A stretch of DNA of 64,000 nucleotides from Ruegeria conchae (GCF_000192475.1 NZ_AEYW01000022.1:248001-312000), one strand, 5' to 3'. Shown: positions 1 through 10,116, counted from the first letter of the stretch. Notes: generated by a model from the sequence alone, not told the origin. Made by a program: numbers and translations.

Positions 1-1758
1 GGGCATAGTGGCCAACAGTTCCTCGCCCCAAACTTCTTCAACGGTGAAGCGTTTGGAGAACTCCATCAGTTGCCAGAGGTCCGATTTCGCCTCACCCGGA
101 GCCTTGACCTGTTGCCGCCAGAATTGCGTGCGACGCTCGGCGTTGCCATAGGCACCTTCCTTCTCGACCCACATGGCGGTGGGCAAGATCAGGTCAGCAG
201 ACAGAGCCGTTACGGTCGGGTAGGGATCGGATACGGCAATGAAGTTCTCAGGGTTGCGATAACCGGGATAGCCTTCTTCGTTGATATTGGGTGCCGCCTG
301 CATGTTGTTGGTGCACTGCACCCAATAGGCATTCAGATCACCGTCTTTCAGTTTGCGGTGCTGCAGTACGGCGTGGAACCCGGGTTTGGGCGGGATGGTG
401 CCCGCAGGGATTTTCCACGCAGTCTCGCAGATCTCGCGGTGCTTGTCGTTTGCCACGACCATATCGGCGGGCAGACGGTGCGCGAAGGTCCCAACCTCAC
501 GTGCCGTACCACAGGCCGAGGGCTGACCGGTAAGCGAGAAGGGCGAGTTGCCGGGCTCTGAAATCTTACCGACCAGCAGGTGCACGTTGTACATCAGCGA
601 GTTTACCCACGATCCGCGGGTGTGCTGGTTGAAGCCCATGGTCCACAGGCTCATCACCTTACGGTTTGGATCGGCATATTGCTGGGCCAGACGTTCGAGC
701 TGTGAGGCAGGAACGCCGGACAGTTCCGATGTGTATTCCAGCGTGTATTCCGAAACGGCTTCGGCATATTCCTCGAAGCTGATCGGTTCCAATTTACCCG
801 AGTTCGGGTTTTCAGCCTCTTGCTGCAGCGGGTTGTTGTCACGCAGGCCATAACCGATATCGGTGGCGGTCTTGGTGATGTTGACGTGGTTCTTGACGAA
901 GTCTTCGTTCACAGCGCCGTTCTGGATGATGTAATTGGCGATGTAGTTCAGGATCGCCAGATCGGTTTGTGGCACAAAGACCATCCCGTTGTCTGCCAAT
1001 TCGAACGAGCGGTGTTCATAGGTCGACAGCACATGCACTTCGGATCCTGGTTTGGTCAGACGCGTGTCGGTCAGGCGTGACCACAGAATGGGGTGCATCT
1101 CGGCCATGTTCGAGCCCCAGAGCACGAACGTATCGGCATGTTCAAAATCGTCGTAGCAGCCCATCGGCTCGTCAATGCCAAATGTCCGCATAAAGCCGAC
1201 AACCGCAGAGGCCATGCAGTGGCGCGCGTTGGGGTCGATGTTGTTGGACCGAAATCCCGCTTTCATCATCTTGGCAGCGGCATAACCTTCCCAGACAGTC
1301 CACTGGCCCGAGCCGAACATACCCACACTGGTTGGCCCTTTCTTGGCAAGGGCCTCTTTCCACTTGGCGGCCATGACGTCGAAGGCTTCGTCCCAGCTGA
1401 CGGGTTCGAATTCACCATTCTTATCGTATTCGCCATTGGTCTTGCGCAGCATCGGCGTGGTCAGACGGTCTTTGCCGTACATGATCTTGGATAGGAAATA
1501 GCCCTTGATGCAGTTCAGGCCACGGTTCACCGGCGCGTCCGGGTCGCCTTGAGTGGCAACCACGCGCCCGTCTTTGGTGCCAACCAGGACCGAGCAGCCA
1601 GTGCCGCAGAACCGGCAGGCGGCTTTGTCCCAGCGAATATCAGGGTTCCCGGCCTGAGCGTTTACTTGTCCGGTTGCAAGCGGCAAACCTGCGGCTGAGG
1701 CTGTCGCAGCGGCGGCAGTTGATTTCAAAAAGGTCCGGCGGGATTCAGAGATGGTCAT
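1..1758 (-). CDS. napA: Periplasmic nitrate reductase catalytic subunit NapA (N-terminal part, runs off the window)
   Basis: Large molybdenum subunit that reduces nitrate to nitrite in the periplasm. Reading leftwards from the ATG at 1756-1758, the protein begins with a twin-arginine signal (SRRTFLK) and an Ala-rich stretch. A cysteine motif CRFCGTGC follows, then [13 protein letters not shown] further on, as expected for the [4Fe-4S] and Mo-bis-MGD binding N-terminus of NapA. The 3' end lies outside the window, so only about 585 of the usual 830 codons are present. It lies 17 bp downstream of napD and belongs to the napF-napD-napA transcription unit. The plus-strand ORFs across this region are shadows. 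Identification is firm; gene completeness cannot be judged. Confidence 0.95.
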   Translation of the reverse strand, partial: MTISESRRTFLKSTAAAATASAAGLPLATGQVNAQAGNPDIRWDKAACRFCGTGCSVLVGTKDGRVVATQGDPDAPVNRGLNCIKGYFLSKIMYGKDRLTTPMLRKTNGEYDKNGEFEPVSWDEAFDVMAAKWKEALAKKGPTSVGMFGSGQWTVWEGYAAAKMMKAGFRSNNIDPNARHCMASAVVGFMRTFGIDEPMGCYDDFEHADTFVLWGSNMAEMHPILWSRLTDTRLTKPGSEVHVLSTYEHRSFELADNGMVFVPQTDLAILNYIANYIIQNGAVNEDFVKNHVNITKTATDIGYGLRDNNPLQQEAENPNSGKLEPISFEEYAEAVSEYTLEYTSELSGVPASQLERLAQQYADPNRKVMSLWTMGFNQHTRGSWVNSLMYNVHLLVGKISEPGNSPFSLTGQPSACGTAREVGTFAHRLPADMVVANDKHREICETAWKIPAGTIPPKPGFHAVLQHRKLKDGDLNAYWVQCTNNMQAAPNINEEGYPGYRNPENFIAVSDPYPTVTALSADLILPTAMWVEKEGAYGNAERRTQFWRQQVKAPGEAKSDLWQLMEFSKRFTVEEVWGEELLATMP

Positions 1759-1775
1759 GACATGGGTCTCCGGCT

Positions 1776-2048
1776 TTAGTTCTGGCGAGAAGCGTTAAGG
1801 TGCGGACGGGTCTCCGCGAGGTCTTCGAAATGGTGATAAGTCAGGGTCAGAGAGATCACACCCGGGATCTGATGCAGATCCATGATCGTCTCGGATGCCA
1901 GTTTTTCCGGCGTATCCTCGACCACAACAACAATGCGGCCATCCTCGGATGCCGCGTGAACCTCTGCCCCTTTTGTACCCGCAATCGTGGCCTGTGCACT
2001 CTGCGTGGTTTCGGGGGTTACATGGACGAGGCATCCACAGATGTTCAT
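1776..2048 (-). CDS. napD: NapD, chaperone for NapA maturation
   Basis: Small cytoplasmic protein (90 aa) that binds the NapA twin-arginine signal peptide and holds back export until the cofactor is inserted. The N-terminus [12 protein letters not shown] and the segment [14 protein letters not shown] fit the ferredoxin-like NapD fold, and the length is normal for the family. The start overlaps the napF stop by 4 bp (ATGA), so translation is probably coupled, and napA follows 17 bp later. Function rests on family membership and operon position. Confidence 0.93.
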   Translation of the reverse strand: MNICGCLVHVTPETTQSAQATIAGTKGAEVHAASEDGRIVVVVEDTPEKLASETIMDLHQIPGVISLTLTYHHFEDLAETRPHLNASRQN

Positions 2049-2557
2049 AAGGCGACCTCCTGCGTGGGCGGGGTGTGGCGTTCAAAGCTGACGGAACCGG
2101 CGGGGCAGGCGCTGGCGCAGGCGCCGCAGCCGGTGCAGGTATCGGTGTCGAGTACGGGTTCGGCGCGGCCACCGGTCTGCAATTGAAAGCGGATTGCACG
2201 GTGGTCGCAGATATCCTGACAGACACGACAACTGATACCATTCATCGACAGGCACGTGGCCGCAACTCTGGCGCGCCAGGGCCAGTAGGCGATATGTTCG
2301 GGGTTCAATGCTCCGGTCGGGCAAGCATTGGCGCAATCACCGCAGAATGTGCAGGGGCCTGCATCCAGTTGGACGACGGGGAAGCCTTGTGTGTCGAACT
2401 TGATTATGTCTTCGGGACATGCCTCGCGGCATTCGTCGCATTGCGTGCACAGCTCAAGAAACTCGGCTGCATCTGCCCCAGGCGGGCGGATGGAGTTTTG
2501 ATCATTGCGCAGCACTTTTCCCTTAAGAAACGCACGGCGGCTGGCTAGCTTGTTCAT
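2045..2557 (-). CDS. napF: NapF, ferredoxin-type [4Fe-4S] protein of the nap operon
   Basis: Iron-sulfur accessory protein (170 aa) thought to act in the cytoplasm in NapA maturation or cluster loading. Four cysteine-rich groups are visible: CTQCDECREACP, CTFCGDCANACP, a variant CRVCQDICD, and CTGCGACASACP, consistent with three to four [4Fe-4S] clusters. The N-terminus (ASRRAFLKG) resembles a twin-arginine motif, a known feature of NapF that is not necessarily used for export. It is first in the visible nap unit and overlaps napD by 4 bp. A Fnr/Crp-like inverted repeat lies about 80 bp upstream. Confidence 0.93.
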   Translation of the reverse strand: MNKLASRRAFLKGKVLRNDQNSIRPPGADAAEFLELCTQCDECREACPEDIIKFDTQGFPVVQLDAGPCTFCGDCANACPTGALNPEHIAYWPWRARVAATCLSMNGISCRVCQDICDHRAIRFQLQTGGRAEPVLDTDTCTGCGACASACPAGSVSFERHTPPTQEVAL

Positions 2558-2637
2558 TCGCTTGCGACCTTATGCATAAAGGGCAAGGAGCAGCCTCACC
2601 CCGAGTCGGGTTCTAGTGTAACCCGAACATCAGGATA

Positions 2638-2651
2638 TTGACCTATGTCAT
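2638..2651 (-). promoter_or_regulatory. Candidate Fnr/Dnr-type site upstream of napF
   Basis: TTGACCTATGTCAT has the TTGAC-N4-GTCA(A/T) dyad typical of Fnr/Crp-superfamily sites (FnrL, NnrR, Dnr), with one mismatch from a symmetric TTG-N8-CAA. It sits about 80 bp before the napF ATG, suitable for activation under low oxygen or by nitrogen oxides. The match is by eye only. Confidence 0.4.
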
Positions 2652-2769
2652 TTTCAAAGCTGTTATTTCCCCGCAGAGGCAAAAAACATGTGCAAAAAAT
2701 GCACAATTTCAGATGTGTCTATGAAACTTAAATCACGACCACGCGTTTGCGCCAAACGAATTCGCCGAT

Positions 2770-4698
2770 TCAGGCGCGTTTTTCGCCAATCGTCGTGACG
2801 CCCAGAATCGACAGTACTTTAGCCTCGATCTGCTCTGCATCCATACCAGCGACCGCGTACATATCCGCCGGGCTGGCCTGATCGATGAAGATATCCGGCA
2901 ATACCATCGAGCGATACTTCAAACCTTCGTCGAACACGCCCTCATCGGCCAAAAGCTGCGCAACATGACTGCCGAAACCGCCAACTGCGCCTTCCTCGAT
3001 CGTGATCAGCGCCTCGTGGTTCGCGGCCAGATCAAGGATCAAATCCCGATCCAGAGGCTTGGCAAAGCGCGCATCGGCGATGGTGGGGGTGATCCCGCGC
3101 GCGGAAAGCGCCTCGGCCGCCTTCTGCACCTCGGCCAGCCTCGTCCCGAAGGACAGAAGTGCTACACGCGCACCTTTCTGGATTATGCGGCCTTTGCCAA
3201 TCTCCAACACTTCGCCGCGCTCGGGCAAGTCAACGCCCACCCCTTCGCCGCGAGGATAGCGGAAGGCGATCGGACCATCATCATAAGCGACGGCAGTGGC
3301 AACCATGTGCATCAACTCAGCCTCATCCGCGGCGGCCATGACAACCATGCCCGGAAGGTTGGCCAAGTAAGCAATATCAAACGATCCCGCATGGGTCGCG
3401 CCGTCGGCTCCGACCAAACCAGCACGGTCGACTGCAAAGCGCACCGGCAAGCGTTGGATGGCTACGTCATGTACCACCTGATCGTAGCCACGCTGCAGGA
3501 AAGTGGAATACATTGCACAGAACGGCTTCATCCCGCCGGCGGCCAGCGCAGCCGAGAATGTCACACCATGCTGTTCGGCAATCGCCACATCAAAACACCG
3601 CGAAGGGTAGCGCTCAGCAAACAGGTTCAGCCCAGTCCCATCCGGCATTGCAGCGGTGACCGCGACGATCTTGTCATCCCGCGCCGCTTCCTCGACCAGG
3701 GTCTTGCCAAAGACCGAGGTGTAAGACGGCGCGTTGGATGGTGCCTTTTTCTGCTCACCCGTCACTACGTCGAACTTCGCGGTTGCATGACCCTTGTCGC
3801 GCGCCTGTTCGGCAGGGGCATAACCCTTGCCCTTTTTGGTCAATACGTGGATCAGGATCGGACCTGTCGCTTTGGCCTTGACCGCACGCAGGACCGGCAA
3901 CAACTGGTCCAGATCATGCCCGTCGATGGGGCCGAGGTAAGAAAAGCCCAATTCCTCAAACAACGTCCCGCCCATGGCCATGCCCTTTAGCATGTCCTTG
4001 GCGCGCTTTGCCCCCTCGCGAAAAGGTTCAGGCAATAGGGATACTGCGCCCTTGGCGGCTGCTTTCAGATCGTGGAACGGCTCTTCGGCATAGATACGCG
4101 ATAGGTAGTTGGACAGAGCACCCACGGGTGGCGCAATGCTCATCTCGTTGTCGTTCAGGATCACGATCAGGCGTTTGTTCAGATGCCCTGCATTGTTCAT
4201 CGCCTCAAATGCCATGCCCGCAGACATCGAGCCATCGCCGATTACTGCTATCGCATCGCCGAGACCTTCGGGCGTCACACCGCCCAGATCACGAGCCACT
4301 GCAAACCCCAGCGCGGCGCTGATCGAAGTGCTGGAATGGGCCGCGCCAAACGGGTCATATGGGCTTTCGCTGCGCTTGGTAAATCCGCTCAGGCCATCTT
4401 TCATGCGCAGGGTGCGAATCCGATCGCGGCGCTCGGTCAGAATCTTGTGCGGATAGCACTGGTGACCGACGTCCCAAATGATCTTGTCTCTCGGAGTATC
4501 GAACACAGCGTGCAGCGCTGTGGTCAGCTCGACCACTCCCAAACCTGCCCCCAGATGTCCGCCCGTGACAGACACAGCCGAGACCGTTTCTGACCGCAGC
4601 TCATGCGCCACTTGATGCAGCTGCGCATCCGTGAATTGCTTGAGGTCCGCAGGGCGGTTCACAAGATCCAGCAGAGGCGTATTCGGGCGGTCTGACAT
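2770..4698 (-). CDS. dxs: 1-deoxy-D-xylulose-5-phosphate synthase
   Basis: Thiamine-diphosphate enzyme (642 aa) that condenses pyruvate and glyceraldehyde 3-phosphate into DXP, the first step of the MEP isoprenoid pathway. Seen: the N-terminal [15 protein letters not shown] segment; [18 protein letters not shown], the ThDP/Mg binding motif (about residues 152-169) with a later NDN; the central pyrimidine-binding domain with [11 protein letters not shown] and [15 protein letters not shown]; and a C-terminal transketolase domain. Length is standard. It lies 14 bp behind ispA as the last gene of a minus-strand unit, so both prenyl precursor supply and chain elongation are co-transcribed. Confidence 0.97.
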   Translation of the reverse strand: MSDRPNTPLLDLVNRPADLKQFTDAQLHQVAHELRSETVSAVSVTGGHLGAGLGVVELTTALHAVFDTPRDKIIWDVGHQCYPHKILTERRDRIRTLRMKDGLSGFTKRSESPYDPFGAAHSSTSISAALGFAVARDLGGVTPEGLGDAIAVIGDGSMSAGMAFEAMNNAGHLNKRLIVILNDNEMSIAPPVGALSNYLSRIYAEEPFHDLKAAAKGAVSLLPEPFREGAKRAKDMLKGMAMGGTLFEELGFSYLGPIDGHDLDQLLPVLRAVKAKATGPILIHVLTKKGKGYAPAEQARDKGHATAKFDVVTGEQKKAPSNAPSYTSVFGKTLVEEAARDDKIVAVTAAMPDGTGLNLFAERYPSRCFDVAIAEQHGVTFSAALAAGGMKPFCAMYSTFLQRGYDQVVHDVAIQRLPVRFAVDRAGLVGADGATHAGSFDIAYLANLPGMVVMAAADEAELMHMVATAVAYDDGPIAFRYPRGEGVGVDLPERGEVLEIGKGRIIQKGARVALLSFGTRLAEVQKAAEALSARGITPTIADARFAKPLDRDLILDLAANHEALITIEEGAVGGFGSHVAQLLADEGVFDEGLKYRSMVLPDIFIDQASPADMYAVAGMDAEQIEAKVLSILGVTTIGEKRA

Positions 4699-4712
4699 TT
4701 GGCGTTCCTGGC

Positions 4713-5579
4713 TTAGCTGTCCCGGGCAATAACGAAGCGGGCAGCCTGCTTCAAGGTTTCAGCTTTTGAACCATATTCATCCAACGCAGCACAAGCCTGA
4801 TCCACAAGCTCAGCGGCACGGGATTTAGCCGCATCCAGGCCAAGAAGCGAGACAAAAGTCGCCTTGCCCGCCTCTGCATCCTTCTGCAAGCGCTTTCCTG
4901 CCTTTTCGGCATCTCCTTCGACATCCATGATGTCATCCGCGATCTGAAAGGCAAGCCCAAGCGCTTGGGCATATTGGCGCAAGGGGGTGGGATCAGCCTG
5001 CGCCAGCCGTGCGCCTGCACAGGCGGACCATTCGATCAACGCGCCGGTCTTGCCCGCTTGCAGTTGCGTAATCTCATCCAGTGTCAGTGGCCCTGCTGCC
5101 GTCTCCGCCGCAATATCCAGCGCCTGACCCAGAACCATACCCTGCGCGCCGCTCGCTTTTGCCAGTGTTAGAGTCAGTTCGGCGCGTATTTCAGCATTTC
5201 CGACCTCTGGCCGCACGCAAAGCTCAAATGCAAGTGTCTGCAGCGCATCCCCGGCCAGAACGGCCGTCCCGTCATCCCATTTCACATGAACCGTGGGGCG
5301 ACCGCGCCTCAGGTCATCATCATCCATGCAGGGCAGGTCGTCATGAACCAGCGAGTATGCATGCAGCGCTTCGATCCCCGTCGCTGGCCAGATCGCCCGA
5401 GCCGCATCGATGCCATGCAACCGAGCACTTTCCAGCACCAGAAACCCTCGCAGACGCTTGCCGCCTTGCGTGGCATAGGTCATCGCGCGGGTCACATCCA
5501 GTTCATCCAGCGCGCTCAGAACCAGATCAAAATGGCTCTGAATCAGCGCGGCATCCTGTGCCAGCTTTTCACGAAACAT
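4713..5579 (-). CDS. ispA: Farnesyl (or geranylgeranyl) diphosphate synthase, short-chain polyprenyl synthase
   Basis: Condenses isopentenyl diphosphate with allylic diphosphates (288 aa). Both Asp-rich motifs are present: the first [16 protein letters not shown] around residue 80-95 and the second DDIMD around residue 215. GGKRLRG near residue 39 and KTG around 180 are also family hallmarks. It directly abuts xseB upstream (one gene ends where the next starts) and precedes dxs. Product chain length cannot be decided from the sequence alone, but FPP synthase is the usual assignment for this operon position. Confidence 0.94.
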   Translation of the reverse strand: MFREKLAQDAALIQSHFDLVLSALDELDVTRAMTYATQGGKRLRGFLVLESARLHGIDAARAIWPATGIEALHAYSLVHDDLPCMDDDDLRRGRPTVHVKWDDGTAVLAGDALQTLAFELCVRPEVGNAEIRAELTLTLAKASGAQGMVLGQALDIAAETAAGPLTLDEITQLQAGKTGALIEWSACAGARLAQADPTPLRQYAQALGLAFQIADDIMDVEGDAEKAGKRLQKDAEAGKATFVSLLGLDAAKSRAAELVDQACAALDEYGSKAETLKQAARFVIARDS

Positions 5580-5822
5580 TTACTGACCTTCGACAGGCGT
5601 CGTCCCGGTTGGCTGGCCATCTGCGTCCAAAGTGATCGCGGCCACCTTTTCCTCGGCGCGCTTCAGCTCATCCTCACAGCGTTTCTTCAACGCCGCACCC
5701 CGCTCATACAAAGCGATCGACTGATCCAGCGCCACATCCCCTCGTTCCAGCTGGCCCACCACGGCCTCAAGCTCTTTCATCGCCTGTTCAAAGGTCATCT
5801 GTTCGACTGGGGTATCGGTCAT
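5580..5822 (-). CDS. xseB: Exodeoxyribonuclease VII small subunit
   Basis: 80-aa helical protein that pairs with XseA to form exonuclease VII, which degrades single-stranded DNA. The core pattern (FEQAMKELEAVVGQLERGDVA, then SIALYERGAALKKRCEDEL) is the XseB family signature, and the length is typical. It overlaps the upstream deacetylase-like gene by 4 bp (ATGA) and abuts ispA. This xseB-ispA-dxs order is widespread in proteobacteria. No xseA is present in the window. Confidence 0.93.
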   Translation of the reverse strand: MTDTPVEQMTFEQAMKELEAVVGQLERGDVALDQSIALYERGAALKKRCEDELKRAEEKVAAITLDADGQPTGTTPVEGQ

Positions 5823-6745
5823 TGTGCTGCCTTCATCAATTCTTCCACATGGGCGCGTGTCGCCTCGGCCAATGCGTTCAGATCATACCCGCCTTCCAGA
5901 GTCGAGACGATACGCCCATCACACACTTCATCAGCAATCTTGCACAGCTCCGCCGTGATCCAGGCGAAATCACCCGTGGACCAGTTAAGATTTGCCAACG
6001 GATCATCCTGATGGGCATCAAACCCGGCGGAGACAATAATTAGTTCCGGCTTGAAAGCGCGCAGTCGTGGAAAAGCTTGCGCCTCATAAGCGGCTCGCAT
6101 CTCCGCTCCGCCTGTGCCCGGTGCCAAAGGAATATTCAAAACCGTCTCATAAGCGCCGGTTTCGTCAGTACGGCCAGAGCCGGGCCATAACGGCATCTGC
6201 TGACTGGTGATCACCAGCGCGCGCTTTTCGTCCCACAGCAAATCCTGCGTGCCATTGCCATGATGAACATCGAAATCCACCACTGCCACGCGGTTCAACC
6301 CGTGATGATCCAGTGCATGCTTTGCAGCCAACGCGGCATTGCCAAACAGACAGAACCCCATGGCCGCTTCCGTCTCGGCATGGTGGCCTGGCGGTCGTAT
6401 CGCACAGAACGCATTCGGTGCTTCACCGCCCAGTACCAGATCGACTGCTCGCACCACCGCACCTGCCGCGCGATAGGCCGCATCAACAGATCCTGGAGAC
6501 ATGAATGTATCCCCATCAATCTGCTTGAACCCATCCGAGGGCCTTTGGTCAAGAATATCACTGATATGGCTCTGCGGATGAACTCGTAGCAAATCATCAT
6601 CCGCCGCCAACGGCGCTGTCACACGCTGCAAATCCAAATCCTCAAGCGCATGAAGGATATGTTCCAACCGCGCCACCCGCTCTGGATGCCCCTCCGGTGT
6701 CGCATGGTTCAGGCAATCTGCGTGGGTCAGCAAAGCGGTTTTCAT
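5819..6745 (-). CDS. Histone deacetylase-like amidohydrolase (acetoin-utilization/AcuC-like family)
   Basis: Zinc-dependent deacetylase superfamily member (308 aa). Motifs in order: RPPGHHAE (active-site His pair, about residue 117), VDFDVHHGNGTQD (zinc-binding Asp/His, about 155), GFDAHQDDPL (second zinc Asp, about 240) and EGGYDL (catalytic-pocket Tyr, about 283). These are all the residues expected of an active enzyme. The physiological substrate in bacteria is usually unknown; acetylpolyamines or acetyl-lysine proteins are possibilities. It is the first gene of the operon leading to xseB, ispA and dxs, with a 4-bp overlap. Confidence 0.9.
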   Translation of the reverse strand: MKTALLTHADCLNHATPEGHPERVARLEHILHALEDLDLQRVTAPLAADDDLLRVHPQSHISDILDQRPSDGFKQIDGDTFMSPGSVDAAYRAAGAVVRAVDLVLGGEAPNAFCAIRPPGHHAETEAAMGFCLFGNAALAAKHALDHHGLNRVAVVDFDVHHGNGTQDLLWDEKRALVITSQQMPLWPGSGRTDETGAYETVLNIPLAPGTGGAEMRAAYEAQAFPRLRAFKPELIIVSAGFDAHQDDPLANLNWSTGDFAWITAELCKIADEVCDGRIVSTLEGGYDLNALAEATRAHVEELMKAAQ

Positions 6746-6813
6746 CAGGATCCCATCTTCATCTGGCTAAAAATATCCTCGCCCAAGGCCTAAAAACGCC
6801 GCGCAGCGGCTCA

Positions 6814-7515
6814 TCAGTCCGGCGCCAGCATATAGCCCGCACCGCGCACAGTCTGCAGATACCGAGGTTGTTTCGGATCCTGCTCCAGCTTCCGACGCAA
6901 GCGGGTGATCTGCACGTCCACCGCACGTTCCTGCGCCTGTCCCTTGTCGCGCCCCAGGTCCTCGACCAGCTTGGCACGGCTAATCGGTTCGCCGGGCTGG
7001 GCCGAGAATATCTTCATCAACTGGCTTTCCGTTGCAGTCAGGCGCACTGGGTCTTCGCCCTGCCACATCTCTCCCCGCTCGATATCGTAGCGAATTGGTC
7101 CAAGATGCAGAATCTTGGCCACTGCGTCGTGCGCGGGCGTTTCCGGCATCCGGCGCAGAATGGCATTGATCCTAAGTAGCAACTCTTTGGGTTCGAACGG
7201 CTTCGCCAAGTAGTCATCCGCTCCGGCTTCCAAACCAGCAATCCGATGCTCGGTTTCGCCCTTTGCCGTCAGCAACAAGATCGGGGTGGAATGCGTTTCG
7301 CGCAAGGCCCGGGTCAGGCTGACGCCATCCTCGCCGGGCATCATCACATCCAGCACAATCATATCAAAATCCAACCCTGACAACACCCGCCGCGCATGGG
7401 CCGCGTCGCGCGCAGAAGTCACCAAGAACCCGCTGCGCATCAGGAATTTCTTGAGCAAATCGCGAATGCGCTCGTCATCGTCGACGATCAGAAGATGGGC
7501 GTCCATTTCGCTCAT
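6814..7515 (-). CDS. petR: OmpR-type response regulator, PetR-like
   Basis: Two-domain response regulator (233 aa). The receiver domain covers about residues 7-120, with the acidic pocket VDDDERIR, phospho-acceptor Asp in VLDVMMPGEDG and the conserved Lys in LAKPFEPKEL. A winged-helix DNA-binding domain covers about 140-230 (LTATESQLMKIF, AVDVQITRLRRKLEQDP). In Rhodobacter capsulatus the homologous petP-petR pair lies next to petABC and is required for cytochrome bc1 expression. Here it overlaps the MarR-type gene by 4 bp, the same pairing, but petABC is about 9 kb away. No partner kinase gene is adjacent. Confidence 0.85.
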   Translation of the reverse strand: MSEMDAHLLIVDDDERIRDLLKKFLMRSGFLVTSARDAAHARRVLSGLDFDMIVLDVMMPGEDGVSLTRALRETHSTPILLLTAKGETEHRIAGLEAGADDYLAKPFEPKELLLRINAILRRMPETPAHDAVAKILHLGPIRYDIERGEMWQGEDPVRLTATESQLMKIFSAQPGEPISRAKLVEDLGRDKGQAQERAVDVQITRLRRKLEQDPKQPRYLQTVRGAGYMLAPD

Positions 7516-8024
7516 GAAGTCGTATCCCGCAGTTTTGTATATGCACGACGCATATCAGCATCCATCATCGCTTCAAGCACTTTGCGAAACCCGGCCACTG
7601 CTTCGGGGCCCGCATCTTTGTAGGCCGCGCGCATCCGGGCGCGCTGGGCGTCGGAGAGTTTGGCCTCTAACGCCTTCCCCTTATCCGTCAGAAATAGGTG
7701 GCGTTCACGTTTGTCCACTGTTCCGACTCGGCTTTCGACCAGACCATCTTCGATGAGGCTACGCAGAACGCGGTTCAGCGATTGTTTGGTAACACCCAAT
7801 ATGGCCAGCAGGTTGTTGACCGTTGTCCCCGGCGCGCGGTTGATGAAGTGGATGGCCCGGTGATGCGCCCGACCATAGGCCAATTCAGTCAGGATACGAT
7901 CAGGATCGGCGGTAAAACCGCGATAGGCAAAAAACATAGCCTCAATGCCCTGCCTCAGTTGCTCATCTGTCAGAAACAACAGGCTTTCTCCGCCAAATAC
8001 CGGGGCGGGACGGATGTCGGACAT
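7512..8024 (-). CDS. petP: MarR-family regulator, PetP-like
   Basis: Winged-helix regulator of about 170 aa. The HTH core is TVNNLLAILGVTKQSLNRVL (about residues 70-90), followed by the wing with DKRERHLFLTDKG typical of MarR proteins. I chose the ATG at 8022-8024 because GAGG lies 6-7 nt upstream. A 4-codon longer start at 8036 would fall inside a palindrome that looks like the operator. The gene runs into petR with an ATGA overlap, matching the known petPR pair. A perfect dyad over the start region suggests autoregulation. Confidence 0.82.
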   Translation of the reverse strand: MSDIRPAPVFGGESLLFLTDEQLRQGIEAMFFAYRGFTADPDRILTELAYGRAHHRAIHFINRAPGTTVNNLLAILGVTKQSLNRVLRSLIEDGLVESRVGTVDKRERHLFLTDKGKALEAKLSDAQRARMRAAYKDAGPEAVAGFRKVLEAMMDADMRRAYTKLRDTTS

Positions 8025-8032
8025 GTCGGACC

Positions 8033-8063
8033 TCATACTCAGTATGATCTGACTTTATGTCAG
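8033..8063. promoter_or_regulatory. Two adjacent dyads in the petP/ilvE divergent region (candidate MarR operator)
   Basis: TCATACTCAGTATGA at 8033-8047 is an inverted repeat with 7-bp arms around one base, and CTGACTTTATGTCAG at 8049-8063 is a second dyad (5-bp arms, 5-bp spacer). They sit just upstream of the chosen petP start and between petP and ilvE. This is where a MarR dimer would bind to control its own promoter and possibly the divergent one. Confidence 0.4.
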
Positions 8064-8182
8064 CCTTATTGACATTCCAAGAGCGCACAGGTATCGAATC
8101 GCAGTTTTTGCGCAACATTATGTCCGGATCGGACTTAATTGGCGCAACATTTGGAAATACAGCCCGGCTCAGGAGGTTTCGC

Positions 8183-9049
8183 ATGGCGGGATATGACGAT
8201 CGCGACGGTGTCATCTGGATGGATGGCGAACTGGTGCCCTGGCGCGAAGCCAATGTGCACATTCTGTCCCACGCGATGCACTATGCGTCCTCCGTGTTTG
8301 AGGGTGAGCGCGCCTATAACGGTAAGATCTTCAAAAGCCGCGAACATTCGGAACGCCTGATTGCCTCGGCTGAGGCGCTGGATATGCCGATGCCCTACTC
8401 GGTCGATGAGATCGAGGCCGCCAAGGAAGAGGCGCTGAAAGCTAGCGGACTTCAGGATGCTTATGTGCGGGCGCTGGTCTGGCGTGGCTCGGGCGAGGAC
8501 ATGGGTGTCGCTTCCGCCAAGAACCCCGTTCGGATGGCCATCGCTGTTTGGCCTTGGGGTGCGTATTACGGTGATGCCAAGATGCAAGGTGCCAAGCTGG
8601 ACATCGCCGAATGGAAACGACCCAGCCCGGAAACCATTCCGGTACATGCCAAGGCAGCGGGTCTTTACATGATCTGCACCATTTCAAAGCATAAGGCCGA
8701 AGCTAAAGGCTGCTCGGACGCTTTGTTCATGGATTACAACGGAAACGTGGCCGAGGCGACGGGTGCCAACGTCTTCTTCGTCAAGGATGGTGAAGTGCAC
8801 ACCCCACTGGCCGATTGCTTCCTAAACGGCATCACCCGTCAGACGGTCATCCAGATGCTGAAAGACAAGGGCGTCACTGTCCACGAACGCCGCATCAGAC
8901 CCGAAGAAATGGCAGATTTCGAACAGTGTTGGCTGACTGGCACAGCGGCCGAAGTCACGCCGGTCGGGCAAATCGGTGACTATACGTTTGAAGTAGGCGA
9001 GCTGACCCGCGAAATCGCCGAAGACTACGAAAAGCTGGTCCGCGCGTAA
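8183..9049 (+). CDS. ilvE: Branched-chain amino acid aminotransferase (class IV)
   Basis: PLP enzyme (288 aa from this start) that interconverts Leu/Ile/Val with their 2-oxo acids using glutamate/2-oxoglutarate. The class IV pattern is clear: VHILSHAMHYASSVFEGERA near the N-terminus, the PLP lysine region SKHKAEAKGCSDALFMD, and EATGANVFFVKDG. The reading frame stays open upstream to 8057, but a strong AGGAGG 6 nt before the ATG at 8183 and the start MAGYDDRDG fix the true start. A strong intrinsic terminator follows at 9065-9086, so the gene is probably monocistronic. Confidence 0.94.
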   Translation: MAGYDDRDGVIWMDGELVPWREANVHILSHAMHYASSVFEGERAYNGKIFKSREHSERLIASAEALDMPMPYSVDEIEAAKEEALKASGLQDAYVRALVWRGSGEDMGVASAKNPVRMAIAVWPWGAYYGDAKMQGAKLDIAEWKRPSPETIPVHAKAAGLYMICTISKHKAEAKGCSDALFMDYNGNVAEATGANVFFVKDGEVHTPLADCFLNGITRQTVIQMLKDKGVTVHERRIRPEEMADFEQCWLTGTAAEVTPVGQIGDYTFEVGELTREIAEDYEKLVRA

Positions 9050-9064
9050 GTTAATACCGCTTTG

Positions 9065-9086
9065 AACCCCCGCTCAGGCGGGGGTT
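9065..9086 (+). terminator. Intrinsic terminator after ilvE
   Basis: Perfect hairpin with 9-bp arms (AACCCCCGC / GCGGGGGTT) and a TCAG loop, followed by TT. It lies 15 bp behind the ilvE stop. Confidence 0.85.
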
Positions 9087-9165
9087 TTGATCGCAGGTCG
9101 TGCAAATTTTTGTGCAGATCGTCCCGAGATATGGACGCCTGCGTGTGAGACCGTATTCTTGATCT

Positions 9166-10116
9166 ATGTTGGATCTTCTCAGCGATATTCTCACCCGCCT
9201 GTCTCTTCGTGGTACATTTTACTTTCGCACATCCTTTACCCCTCCGTTCGGGATACAGGTGCCGAGCTACGAGAACGTGGCCCGCTTTCACTTTGTTCAG
9301 CGCGGTGAGCTTAAGGTTTACCTGTCTGCAACTGGCGAGACGCTGCGGTTGCGGCAGGGCGACCTGATCTTGATCCCACATGGCGCGTCACACGCGCTGC
9401 TGTGCAACGAGGTCAAACCCTATGACGCTCTGCCACTTGAGCAGGTGTTGGATCAGTCCGGCTACAACGGCGACGGTGTGCTGGTCTATGGCGGGGCGGA
9501 AGAAGAACGCGATACGCAGCTGATCTGCGGTCATTTCTCGTTTACGGGACCCGCCGGTCGGAAAGGGACTGGGCATATGCTGATCGATCGGCTGCCGCCC
9601 TATATTCTGATCGAGAATTACGGGGAGGACGCTGGCACCTGGATTGAGGCGACCCTGCGCATGATCGGATCAGAGGTGTCCGGCGCACGCATTGGCGGCG
9701 ATTTAATTGCTTTGAAACTGTCTGAAGTGCTGTTTGCGCAAGCAATACGGGCCTATCTGGAACACCAAAGCCCGGATGATGCCGCGCTGGCCGGGTTTGC
9801 CGACCCGCGCATCTCGCGGGCGCTGACGGCATTTCATCAGTCCCCCGCACAGGAGTGGAGTGTTGCCTCACTCGCGCGCGAGGCAGCGATGTCGCGCACC
9901 GCGTTTGCCCAGCTTTTTGCCCAGAAGATGGGAACAACTCCGATACAATATCTGACAGATTGGCGGATGCAGATAGCCTGTCATGGGTTGACCGAAAACC
10001 GCTGGAATGTTGCGGATGCGGCTGCCGAGGTGGGGTATGCCTCTGAGGCCGCGTTTTCGCGCGTGTTCAAGAAGCAGGTTGGCGTATCTCCCGCCGCCTA
10101 TCGGGCACTGCACTGA
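9166..10116 (+). CDS. AraC-family regulator with cupin-type sensor domain
   Basis: 316 aa. The N-terminal half (about residues 1-170) has the cupin-like AraC sensor pattern (ENVARFHFVQRGELKVYL, RQGDLILIPHGASHALL). The C-terminal half holds two HTH motifs (SVASLAREAAMSRTAFAQLF about 225-244 and NVADAAAEVGYASEAAFSRVF about 275-295). The family responds to small molecules through the cupin. It is followed by an SPW-like membrane protein gene 110 bp away, a possible target. No effector can be inferred. Confidence 0.85.
   Translation: MLDLLSDILTRLSLRGTFYFRTSFTPPFGIQVPSYENVARFHFVQRGELKVYLSATGETLRLRQGDLILIPHGASHALLCNEVKPYDALPLEQVLDQSGYNGDGVLVYGGAEEERDTQLICGHFSFTGPAGRKGTGHMLIDRLPPYILIENYGEDAGTWIEATLRMIGSEVSGARIGGDLIALKLSEVLFAQAIRAYLEHQSPDDAALAGFADPRISRALTAFHQSPAQEWSVASLAREAAMSRTAFAQLFAQKMGTTPIQYLTDWRMQIACHGLTENRWNVADAAAEVGYASEAAFSRVFKKQVGVSPAAYRALH

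Noticed and set aside
2965..3990. 341-codon plus-strand frame inside dxs
   Set aside because: Antisense to a perfectly conserved dxs; no ribosome binding site or motif.
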